Assembly (NCBI GenBank): GCA_946535225.1
Contig: CAMNDJ010000002.1
Location: forward strand, 1-64,000
Direction: 5' to 3'
DNA length: 64,000 nt
Source: an uncultured Lachnospiraceae bacterium
GTDB taxonomy: Bacteria > Bacillota > Clostridia > Lachnospirales > Lachnospiraceae
Below, piece after piece: positions 1 through 6,912 of the stretch. Every line of letters begins with the position of its first letter. The first letter of the stretch is position 1. The notes below the pieces were generated by a model. The model saw nothing but the letters and a program-made list of their open reading frames with translations, was not told the origin of the DNA and did not search any database. The translations under genes were made by a program, and so were the position numbers.

Positions 1-132
1 AGCGAAAAGTTCCGTAAAAAACCTCGGATTAGGTCGAAAGAAGTCTATGAAATTACGGAAGTAATGGCAATAATTGCAGAAAGTTCCGTAAATAATGAAG
101 TTCTCCCCAAAAAAACTCAAAAAATGTATTGA
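1..132 (+). CDS. possible C-terminal tail of a gene entering from the left
   Basis: Frame 1 is open from the window edge to a TGA at 130-132 and would encode about 43 residues (ending TQKMY). The translation is charged and low in complexity, and no family is recognisable. The stop overlaps the -35 box of the next promoter. It could be the end of a real gene or chance; the stretch also carries two copies of the 12-mer AAAGTTCCGTAA. Only the sequence to the left can decide. Confidence 0.3.
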   Translation, partial: SEKFRKKPRIRSKEVYEITEVMAIIAESSVNNEVLPKKTQKMY

Positions 133-157
133 CATACAATATTATATGATGTATAAC
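129..157 (+). promoter_or_regulatory. sigma-A promoter of the padR operon
   Basis: TTGACA (129-134), a 17-base spacer and TATAAC (152-157) make a near-consensus vegetative promoter. Transcription should start near 163-165, leaving a leader of about 135 nt before the TTG start at 301. That leader is A/G rich and I see no riboswitch in it. Confidence 0.8.
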
Positions 158-195
158 ATTATCAACAGGCAATATTATACGATATATAATATTGT
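136..195. promoter_or_regulatory. inverted repeats over the padR promoter, likely PadR operator
   Basis: A perfect 12-bp inverted repeat (ACAATATTATAT at 136-147 and ATATAATATTGT at 184-195) flanks a smaller dyad ATGT-N3-ACAT (149-159) that covers the -10 box. ATGT-N-ACAT dyads are typical PadR-family operators. The position over the promoter of a padR gene suggests autorepression; this is inferred from layout. Confidence 0.6.
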
Positions 196-300
196 ACGGT
201 CGCAAAGCAACGTCTGCAAAAGCAGAGCGACAAGCGACAAGCGATTAGCAGTAAAGCAATAAGCATAAAGGATCATTTAAAAAAGGGAGGTGAAGGTGCT

Positions 301-645
301 TTGGTATTCAATACGGGTTCTGCACTGTTGGACGCGATAGTCCTGGCAGTTGTGGCAAGAGACAAGAGCGGGACCTATGGATATAAGATCACACAGGATG
401 TCCGATCCGTTATAGAGTTGTCGGAATCAACGCTGTACCCGGTCTTAAGACGACTGCAGAAGGATGAGTGCCTTGAGACCTACGATGAGCAATTCAACGG
501 CCGTAACAGGCGTTATTACAGGATAACGGAAAGAGGCGGCGCACAGCTTAATCTGTATCGCAGTGAGTGGCTGTCATATTCGTCCAAGGTGACTTCGATA
601 TTCATGGGCAAAAAAGAGGGAAATAGTGAGGAGGATAAGAAATGA
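301..645 (+). CDS. PadR family transcriptional regulator
   Basis: A 114-aa winged-helix protein with the PadR N-terminal fold: a GTYGYKITQ stretch, then the recognition region ending STLYPVLRRLQKDE, then the wing YYRITERGG. The length matches short PadR proteins (about 105-115 aa) that dimerise through a C-terminal helix. The start is TTG at 301 behind an excellent GGGAGGTGAAGG ribosome site. The gene overlaps the next by 4 bases (ATGA), so the two are translationally coupled. PadR followed by a HAAS/DUF1700 membrane protein is a common Firmicutes arrangement in which PadR represses the operon; the dyads upstream fit this. Family call is firm; the target is inferred. Confidence 0.93.
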   Translation: MVFNTGSALLDAIVLAVVARDKSGTYGYKITQDVRSVIELSESTLYPVLRRLQKDECLETYDEQFNGRNRRYYRITERGGAQLNLYRSEWLSYSSKVTSIFMGKKEGNSEEDKK

Positions 646-1928
646 ACAAAACAGATTTCTTGGGCGAACTTGAGAAACTGCTTAAGGATATTCCGGAAGA
701 TGAGCGTAAGGATGCGCTGAGTTACTACTATGATTATCTGGACAGTGATGATGAGAATGAGATCGCGAAGCGCATTGAGGAGCTCGGTTCTCCGGCAGAA
801 TTGGCAGAGAAGATCAAGCTGGCAAACGGTGACACACATGTCATAGAGGGGGAATTCACTGAGACAGGCTATTCGGACCGCGCAGATGACACTCGTGACG
901 TTCCTGATAAGTATACGCAGGTAACCGAATCTGACGAGAGTGTCAGCGGTCAGAACGGAGAGAAGAAATACAATATATTCGGAGTTACGATCACCAAGAG
1001 TGTACTCATTCTGCTAATAATACTGCTGCTTCTCATAGTCCCGGTATTAGCCAAGGGATGCGGCAAGGTGATCGGAGCGGTGTTCAGGATCCCGAAGGCG
1101 ATAACACATATGGATTCGCTGGATGATCTTGCAGATGATATAGGTGATGCGGCGGGCGATCTGGCCGACAAGATTGTAAACAACGCGGTAGCGGCATCGG
1201 GGGATAAAGCTACGGAATCGCGTAACGTGACTGTTGATGGGAATAAGATGGTCATTGGGGAAGCAAGTGAAGTAAAGGACATCAAGATCGATGCCGCCGC
1301 AATAGCATTCTATGTCAAGGAGAGTTCGGGAAATGAGATCAGCGCCGAGTGTGATGATGATGTGAAATTCGATGCAAGCATCGAATCCGGCACATTGAAG
1401 ATCAAGGTGTCACGTAAGAACAAAAACGCACTTGATAAAAGCAAGAAAGCCGTGCTGTATCTCCCGAAGAATATGGAAGTCTCAAAAGTTGAATTGGACC
1501 TTGCAGCGATCCATATGATCGACGAAGTTGATTTTGACTGTAAGGATCTGACAGTCAAGCTTGGCGCCGGAGATGTGACTATGCCTAAGGTAAATGCCAA
1601 GACCACCGATGTGGAGATAGGTGCAGGCGAACTGAAATTTGACAAGCTTGTTACCGAAAAGGCTGATATAGAGGTTGGCATGGGTGACTTTAATATGAGC
1701 GGTGATATCACAGGCGATCTTGACCTCGATGTATCGATGGGCAATGCAACACTTAAGCTTGCAGGTAAGGAAGCCGACCATGATTACAGTTACGAAGTCG
1801 GAATGGGCAATCTGGAGGTCGGTTCGACTAAGATATCAGGAATGGCAGGAAGTAAGGAGATCGACAATGGTTCGGATTCGGACTTTGATATAAATGTCGG
1901 AATGGGCAGTGTAACGATCAAGTTTTAA
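642..1928 (+). CDS. HAAS/DUF1700 - DUF4097 membrane protein
   Basis: 428 aa. Residues 1-60 (FLGELEKLLKDIPEDER to SPAELAEKIK) form the helical HAAS/DUF1700 domain usually paired with PadR. A charged linker follows, then one membrane span near 120-140 (rich in ILLIILLLLIVPVL). The outer part from about 190 is a DUF4097-type beta-helix with recurring turns EVGMGDF, VSMGNAT, EVGMGNLEVG and NVGMGSVTIKF, each carrying the xGMGx signature. The topology suggests a cytosolic sensor joined to an extracytoplasmic beta-solenoid. It sits between padR (4-base overlap) and a PspC gene, suggesting an envelope-stress role. No enzyme motif is visible. Confidence 0.85.
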   Translation: MNKTDFLGELEKLLKDIPEDERKDALSYYYDYLDSDDENEIAKRIEELGSPAELAEKIKLANGDTHVIEGEFTETGYSDRADDTRDVPDKYTQVTESDESVSGQNGEKKYNIFGVTITKSVLILLIILLLLIVPVLAKGCGKVIGAVFRIPKAITHMDSLDDLADDIGDAAGDLADKIVNNAVAASGDKATESRNVTVDGNKMVIGEASEVKDIKIDAAAIAFYVKESSGNEISAECDDDVKFDASIESGTLKIKVSRKNKNALDKSKKAVLYLPKNMEVSKVELDLAAIHMIDEVDFDCKDLTVKLGAGDVTMPKVNAKTTDVEIGAGELKFDKLVTEKADIEVGMGDFNMSGDITGDLDLDVSMGNATLKLAGKEADHDYSYEVGMGNLEVGSTKISGMAGSKEIDNGSDSDFDINVGMGSVTIKF

Positions 1929-1949
1929 GGATTTTGAGGAGGAAGAAAA

Positions 1950-2132
1950 ATGAATGACAAGAGACTTGTAAAATCAGCATCAAACAGAATGATCTGCGGA
2001 GTTTGCGGAGGTATTGCCGAGTATATCGGGATCGACCCCACGGTAGTGCGCATTCTCTGGGTAGTTTTCTCGTGCATGGGAGCCGGCATACTGGCTTATC
2101 TGGTTGCGGCAGTGATAATACCTGAAGCATGA
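1950..2132 (+). CDS. PspC domain membrane protein
   Basis: A 60-aa stand-alone PspC domain: RLVKSASNRMICGVCGGIAEYIGIDPTVVRI carries the characteristic MICGVCGGIAEY segment, followed by one membrane span (LWVVFSCMGAGILAYLVAAVII). The ribosome site is GAGGAGG upstream of ATG 1950, 21 bases after the previous stop. PspC proteins are envelope-stress sensors or effectors; in Firmicutes such minimal copies commonly accompany PadR/HAAS genes. It ends the first operon. The family is clear; the stimulus is unknown. Confidence 0.9.
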   Translation: MNDKRLVKSASNRMICGVCGGIAEYIGIDPTVVRILWVVFSCMGAGILAYLVAAVIIPEA

Positions 2133-2175
2133 TCGAAGAAGCACCGTAAACTGTTGTGAAAAGTACCGCAAAGTG

Positions 2176-2204
2176 TTGATTTTTCACAACTTTAGGGGTA
2201 CTAT
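2176..2204 (+). promoter_or_regulatory. promoter of the binding-protein/kinase operon, with dyad
   Basis: TTGATT (2176-2181), a 17-base spacer and TACTAT (2199-2204) form a good promoter with a start near 2211. A 10-bp inverted repeat GTTGTGAAAA (2153-2162) / TTTTCACAAC (2181-2190) overlaps the -35 and spacer, so it may be an operator, or the remnant of a terminator for the pspC operon. Confidence 0.65.
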
Positions 2205-2211
2205 GTAAATT

Positions 2212-2256
2212 AAAGGTGGAGGCTTGAGTTCTTTTCGTCGGCCTGCACCTTTTTTA
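2212..2256 (+). terminator. intrinsic terminator at the start of the leader (possible attenuator)
   Basis: AAAGGTGGAGGC (2212-2223) pairs with GCCTGCACCTTT (2241-2252) with one G/G mismatch, and the arm runs into a T tract to 2255. It begins one base after the predicted transcription start, so it would end the new transcript after about 45 nt. It may also stop readthrough from pspC. Bases CCTGC inside its 3' arm can alternatively pair with GCAGG at 2274-2278, a possible antiterminator. The hairpin is visible; regulation is inferred. Confidence 0.6.
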
Positions 2257-2321
2257 CTGTTTTCTTAAAAAGGGCAGGGTCATGATTAAAGACATGCCCT
2301 GAATACTCGACGGAGGAGGAC

Positions 2322-3317
2322 ATGTATCGTTTTAAAACCGCGATTTTCGCTTTGACAGCGTGTATCGGAATAGGACTGTGCGGCTGTGGGGCGGCTGACA
2401 CCGGGACCATATCGGATGATCTTGTGCTCAGGGCGGGTTTTTCCACATCATCTTCAGACCCCAGAGTGGTCGCGACAGAGCTTTTTAAGGAAGAGGTAGA
2501 GAAAGCTACTGAGGGGAGGATAAAGATAGAGATATATACGGACGGTGAACTTGGCGGAGATTCGGAGCTCATAAGCGGTATCGTCAACGGAGATGTTGAT
2601 ATCACCGCATCCAGTGCGGGGAATTTTGCCAATTATGATCCCAACGTCGGAATAACGGCTTTCCCGTTCCTTTTTGATGACTTTGATGAAGCGTGGGCTT
2701 TTGTCGACGGTCCTGTCGAAGCGGAGGCGGAAGCCAAATTATACGAAGGTAATATAAAGGTACTCGCCCATTACGATAACGGCTTCAGATGCGTGACTAC
2801 TACAGAGGAGTACGGCCCGGTCAATTCGGTAGCCGATATGCAGGGGATGGTCATCAGGACACCTGAGAACCAGATCGTTATGCAGACTATGCTGCTGCTT
2901 GGTGCGACGCCCAAGGTCTTAGAGTTCAATAAGCTTAAGGATGCACTGAAAAACGGCGAGTTTGATGCACAGGAGAATCCGATCCCCGTTATCTACAATA
3001 ACGATCTGTACGAGGTTCAGAAGAATCTTGCCATTACCAACCACAGTTATGACGTTATGCTCTTTGTCATCAGACAGGATATCTGGGACAGACTCTCGGA
3101 GGCTGACAGACAGGTGATCATGGATGCGGCTTTAGTGGCTCAGAAGAAGGACAGGGAACTCGTGCGATCACAGACTGAAGAATACATAAGCAAACTGGAA
3201 GAAAAGGGGATGAACATCACATATCCGGATCTTAGTGAGTTTAAGGCTGCTACAGCCTCCGGGATAGATGAATTTGCTGACAGATACGATGTCAAGCTGC
3301 TTAACAGGATAAGATAA
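2322..3317 (+). CDS. DctP/TRAP-type solute-binding lipoprotein
   Basis: 331 aa with a lipoprotein signal (AIFALTACIGIGLCGC, cleavage before Cys near 21). The body is a DctP-family TRAP binding protein: GFSTSSSDPRVVATELFKEEVEKAT at the start, GELGGDSELISGIVNGDVDIT, and the ligand-site region around MVIRTPENQIVMQTMLLLGATPK followed by DAQENP. TRAP binding proteins normally feed a DctQ/DctM permease, yet none lies here; the next gene, 21 bases on, is a hybrid histidine kinase. The likely role is an extracytoplasmic ligand sensor (probably a carboxylate or similar) for that kinase. Start ATG 2322 follows GGAGGAGGAC. Family is sure; sensory use is inferred. Confidence 0.88.
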   Translation: MYRFKTAIFALTACIGIGLCGCGAADTGTISDDLVLRAGFSTSSSDPRVVATELFKEEVEKATEGRIKIEIYTDGELGGDSELISGIVNGDVDITASSAGNFANYDPNVGITAFPFLFDDFDEAWAFVDGPVEAEAEAKLYEGNIKVLAHYDNGFRCVTTTEEYGPVNSVADMQGMVIRTPENQIVMQTMLLLGATPKVLEFNKLKDALKNGEFDAQENPIPVIYNNDLYEVQKNLAITNHSYDVMLFVIRQDIWDRLSEADRQVIMDAALVAQKKDRELVRSQTEEYISKLEEKGMNITYPDLSEFKAATASGIDEFADRYDVKLLNRIR

Positions 3318-3338
3318 CAGTAAATATACAGAGGTTTT

Positions 3339-5876
3339 ATGGGAATCATCATTTTACTGACAGTCATAAGCGCGATGTCCATCGCCTGCCTTATCGATGC
3401 CATCAGGGTCAAAAGGACCAACCCCGGTTTCATCTTCATGGAACTGTTGGGCGTTGTGAGCAATATCATATGCTTGATCCTTTTTTCGGGAAGCAGGGTA
3501 GCGGACATAAGGTTGGGATTCAATATCTTCCTGTTTACACAGGCCTGGCTTTATTTCGGGGCAGTGTGGACTCTTGCGGCCATGGACAGATACAGGCATT
3601 TCAAGAGATTCTTAATCCCGGTGACTGTGCTGTCTCTGTACAAGACGGCCATAGTCTTAAGCAGTACCGAGAGCAGGAAGATATTCAGCATGTCCAAGCA
3701 CATCGCCATGGGCAGGACCTGGTGGGTGTTTGCTCCGCATGCAGGAATACCGCCGGTGTTCGGAATGGAGGGTTACTATGTTGCACTCTTCATAGAATCT
3801 CTCATCATGCTGAGTGCCATCGTGATCTATTCGAGGCATACGGACAGGCTGTTCCGCTTCAAATACTATGCCCTGATCATCTGTGAGGTGATCTATCTTG
3901 TCCCTGAGTTTGGTACGCTTTTCTACAAATGGCCGACTTGGATAGTCGGAACGAGCGTGAATGCGGCATGTCTGATATGGGCATATTATGTTAACCACTA
4001 TTCAACCATAAGATTAAAAGGCTGGTCGCTTGACAGCTTCGCGAATGAAATGAGTGACGGCTTCATACTGTACGATGAGTATGATGATCCGATATATATG
4101 AACGAGCTGTTAAAGAATACTTTGACACCGGATCTCATTGAGGATTTTAAGGACAGGTCCAAGCTTGATGAATGGGTATCTGAAACGACGCGCATCGACA
4201 AGATGGATATCAGAGAATATGTTAAAAGTGATGGCTCCAAGGTCTATTTCAGAGTCAAGAAGAACGAACTCGGCAAAGAAGGGATATCGTTCGGTACCAT
4301 ATATATCCTTCATGACTCCACTGATTCGGTCGTGAGACTGGTCGCCATGGAGGAATCCAATGATGAGCTTGAGAGAGCATCTCAGATGAAGTCGGATTTC
4401 TTAGCCAATATGTCGCATGAGATACGTACTCCGATGAATGCGGTCATAGGCATGGCGGAGCTTGCATTACGAGAACGACCGGATCCCAAGGTCACGGATT
4501 ATCTGAGGCAGATACAGACTTCCGGCCGTAACCTGCTTAACATCATCAATGATATACTTGATTTCTCCAAGATCGAAGCCGGCAAGATGGAGATAATAGA
4601 TGCGCCCTATGATCCGCTCGAAGAGATAAGCGATATATCCAATATCCTGATGACAAGGATAGGAGACAAGCCCATAGAGTTCTATGCCGATCTGGATGTC
4701 GCTATCCCGCATATCTTAGAAGGCGATGCAATGCGCATCAGGCAGGTACTCATCAATCTTGCGAGCAATGCGATCAAGTTTACGAATGAGGGTATTGTCG
4801 TCCTGTACATGACCTGTGAAAAAACGAGTGCGACTGAGATAATGTTAAGCTATCATGTGATCGACACCGGGACGGGCATAAAGGAAGAAGATATCGACAG
4901 GCTGTTTAAGAATTTCGAGCAGATCGATGCCAAGCGAAACAGGACCGTTGAAGGTACTGGACTCGGACTTGCGATCTCCAAGAGCCTTGTTGAGGCTATG
5001 GGCGGGACGATAGGAGTAAGGAGCACCTATGGCAAAGGTTCGGACTTCTATTTTAGCATCCCTCAGAGGATCATCGATCCGGCTAAGAAACTCATAGTGC
5101 GTAATGCGGATAACAAATATGCCTGCGTGCTCAATGACAGAGAAGATATGATGGGCAAGTTCATAGAAGAACTTGGTAAATTCGGCGTAAAAGGAGCGAT
5201 ACTTAAGTCGCTTAAAGAATTTACTCCGTCCGGTAAGCAGGATTACATCTTCTTTGAACCTAAGAATTACGATCATGATATGAAGGAGTTCTTAGACGAA
5301 CATAAGGATGTTACCGGTGTTATACTTGTTCCCTTCGGCGACGACTATCAGCCTGACAGAAAGAATCTTAAAGTGATGCACAGACCGCAGACTACGGTTG
5401 CGCTCATGTCGATCTTAAACGATACTGTAGATAAGTCAGAGGACGAAGGACCGGCAGAATTCTGCAAGGCAGATTTCACGGCTCCTGATGCAAAGATTCT
5501 TATAGTTGATGACAACAGTGTCAACATTATGATAGCTGAAGGACTGCTTGAGGACACTAAGATCAAATGCACATCAGTATTGAGTGGTAAGGAAGCGATA
5601 GAACTTATGCGGAAAGAGTCGTTTGATCTTGTATTCATGGATCATATGATGCCGGAGATGGACGGAGTGGAAGCTACACACATAATAAGAGATACCATAC
5701 CGGAGGCAGCTTACACACCGATCGTTGCACTGACTGCCAACGTTATGGAAGGACTTAAGGAAGAATTCATCAGAGAGGGAATGAATGATTTCGTGGCCAA
5801 GCCGATCGATGTCAAAGTTCTGCTCGAAGTACTCAGACGTTGGCTGCCTGCCGATAAGATAATAGAGAACAGATGA
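3339..5876 (+). CDS. 7TM hybrid sensor histidine kinase with receiver
   Basis: 845 aa. Residues 1-230 hold about seven hydrophobic spans, resembling the 7TM N-terminal sensor domain of Firmicutes kinases. A PAS-like segment follows (FANEMSDGFILYDEYDDPIYMN, about 230-330). HisKA contains MKSDFLANMSHEIRTPMN with the phospho-acceptor His at 360; HATPase shows NLASNAIKF, DTGTGI and GTGLGLAISKSLV. After a degenerate inter-domain region the C-terminal receiver (KILIVDDNSVN) carries the acceptor Asp in VFMDHMMPEMDG at 768 and Lys in FVAKPID. The domain order is BarA-like without an Hpt. It sits between a binding lipoprotein and a double-receiver protein, so a signalling operon is likely. Confidence 0.92.
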   Translation: MGIIILLTVISAMSIACLIDAIRVKRTNPGFIFMELLGVVSNIICLILFSGSRVADIRLGFNIFLFTQAWLYFGAVWTLAAMDRYRHFKRFLIPVTVLSLYKTAIVLSSTESRKIFSMSKHIAMGRTWWVFAPHAGIPPVFGMEGYYVALFIESLIMLSAIVIYSRHTDRLFRFKYYALIICEVIYLVPEFGTLFYKWPTWIVGTSVNAACLIWAYYVNHYSTIRLKGWSLDSFANEMSDGFILYDEYDDPIYMNELLKNTLTPDLIEDFKDRSKLDEWVSETTRIDKMDIREYVKSDGSKVYFRVKKNELGKEGISFGTIYILHDSTDSVVRLVAMEESNDELERASQMKSDFLANMSHEIRTPMNAVIGMAELALRERPDPKVTDYLRQIQTSGRNLLNIINDILDFSKIEAGKMEIIDAPYDPLEEISDISNILMTRIGDKPIEFYADLDVAIPHILEGDAMRIRQVLINLASNAIKFTNEGIVVLYMTCEKTSATEIMLSYHVIDTGTGIKEEDIDRLFKNFEQIDAKRNRTVEGTGLGLAISKSLVEAMGGTIGVRSTYGKGSDFYFSIPQRIIDPAKKLIVRNADNKYACVLNDREDMMGKFIEELGKFGVKGAILKSLKEFTPSGKQDYIFFEPKNYDHDMKEFLDEHKDVTGVILVPFGDDYQPDRKNLKVMHRPQTTVALMSILNDTVDKSEDEGPAEFCKADFTAPDAKILIVDDNSVNIMIAEGLLEDTKIKCTSVLSGKEAIELMRKESFDLVFMDHMMPEMDGVEATHIIRDTIPEAAYTPIVALTANVMEGLKEEFIREGMNDFVAKPIDVKVLLEVLRRWLPADKIIENR

Positions 5877-5902
5877 TCATTTGACATAAGGAGAGTTGTT
5901 CA

Positions 5903-6826
5903 ATGGACAATTACAGAATACTGTTAGCCGGAAGAAATAAGACGCTCATAGATCACATCTTCATGCAGATGGATGATGAATATGAATGTATGACGACTTC
6001 ATCAAGACCGGAGGATATACTTAATCATATCAATGCCATCAGATATGATGCGTTCATCTACTGCGTTCAGAAGGAAGACAGAGAAGATTATTCCATGATC
6101 ATGGGGTATAAGGACAGGTTCTTAAGAAAAGGAACGACTGTTTTCGTGATGGGTTACAAGGAAGAATGTGAGAATTTCCAGAAAACGACAGGACATATGG
6201 CTGCAAATGCATATTACGTTCCGGTGCCCATGAATGATGTCAAGAATGCGATCAGGGAAGCTGCAAGGAATTACTTCGATGCGATGGCGGCTCTTGATGC
6301 AGAGATGCGTATGATGGAAAGCGCACCTGAGCCTGAACCGGCTCCCGAAGCCGGCATTACGGCACAGGTATCCGAAGCATCTGATAAGACGGTTGATTCC
6401 GAAGAACCTAAGCCGGCCCCCGAACCTGCATCAGAAACCGAAGCACCGGCTCCCGAGCCTGACCGTAAGAAGATACTCGTGATAGATGACGATCCAATGG
6501 TACTTAAGCTCATTCAGGGACATCTCGGTGATGAGTATGATATCGCTTCAGCCATAAGCGGTAAGGTGGCGTATAAATACTTAAGTTCCAAGTCGGTGGA
6601 TCTGATACTCCTTGACTATGAGATGCCTGAAGAGAACGGACCCATGGTATATGAAAACATTCGTAAGATGGAAGGGGATATCAAGAATGTTCCCATCGTG
6701 TTCTTAACCGGCGTTACGGAGAGAGACAAACTGGTCAAGGCGATCCAGCTTAAGCCTAACGGCTATCTTCCCAAACCCATCAACGGTACGAAACTTACGA
6801 ATACCGTCAGCAAACTCATAGGTTGA
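5903..6826 (+). CDS. pseudo-receiver plus receiver response regulator
   Basis: 307 aa. The N-terminal 120 residues look like a receiver fold (YRILLAGRNKTLIDHIF to ending YYVPVPMNDVKNAI), but the acidic pair, the acceptor Asp (FIYCVQ) and the conserved Lys are all replaced, so it should not be phosphorylated. A Pro/Glu-rich linker (about 135-190) leads to an intact receiver: KILVIDDDPMVLKLI, acceptor Asp 238 in LILLDYEMPEENG, and YLPKPI. No output domain is present, so it probably signals by protein contact. It follows the hybrid kinase by 26 bases behind AAGGAGAG and is its likely partner. Confidence 0.88.
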   Translation: MDNYRILLAGRNKTLIDHIFMQMDDEYECMTTSSRPEDILNHINAIRYDAFIYCVQKEDREDYSMIMGYKDRFLRKGTTVFVMGYKEECENFQKTTGHMAANAYYVPVPMNDVKNAIREAARNYFDAMAALDAEMRMMESAPEPEPAPEAGITAQVSEASDKTVDSEEPKPAPEPASETEAPAPEPDRKKILVIDDDPMVLKLIQGHLGDEYDIASAISGKVAYKYLSSKSVDLILLDYEMPEENGPMVYENIRKMEGDIKNVPIVFLTGVTERDKLVKAIQLKPNGYLPKPINGTKLTNTVSKLIG

Positions 6827-6842
6827 GCGAGGAGTTAACTGA

Positions 6843-6871
6843 TTGACAATCACGATTTAATTTTTTATTAT
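6843..6871 (+). promoter_or_regulatory. valS promoter
   Basis: TTGACA (6843-6848), 17-base spacer, TATTAT (6866-6871). The predicted leader to the ATG at 6913 is only about 35 nt, too short for a T-box, so this valS is not controlled by the tRNA-sensing leader common in Firmicutes. Confidence 0.85.
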
Positions 6872-6912
6872 TACAAAAGATACATAGAACATAAGAAGGA
6901 AGAAGAAGTAAA

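Noticed and set aside
1482-1781. Several minus-strand ORFs of 60-250 aa across the window, such as this one
   Set aside because: They are antisense shadows of well-supported genes, with unlikely composition and no ribosome sites or motifs.
1650-1928. Repeated GMG segments as a DNA tandem repeat
   Set aside because: They are protein-level beta-helix turns (xGMGx) in the DUF4097 domain, not a nucleotide repeat.
6827-6912. T-box leader for valS
   Set aside because: The leader is about 35 nt with no T-box sequence, specifier loop or terminator.
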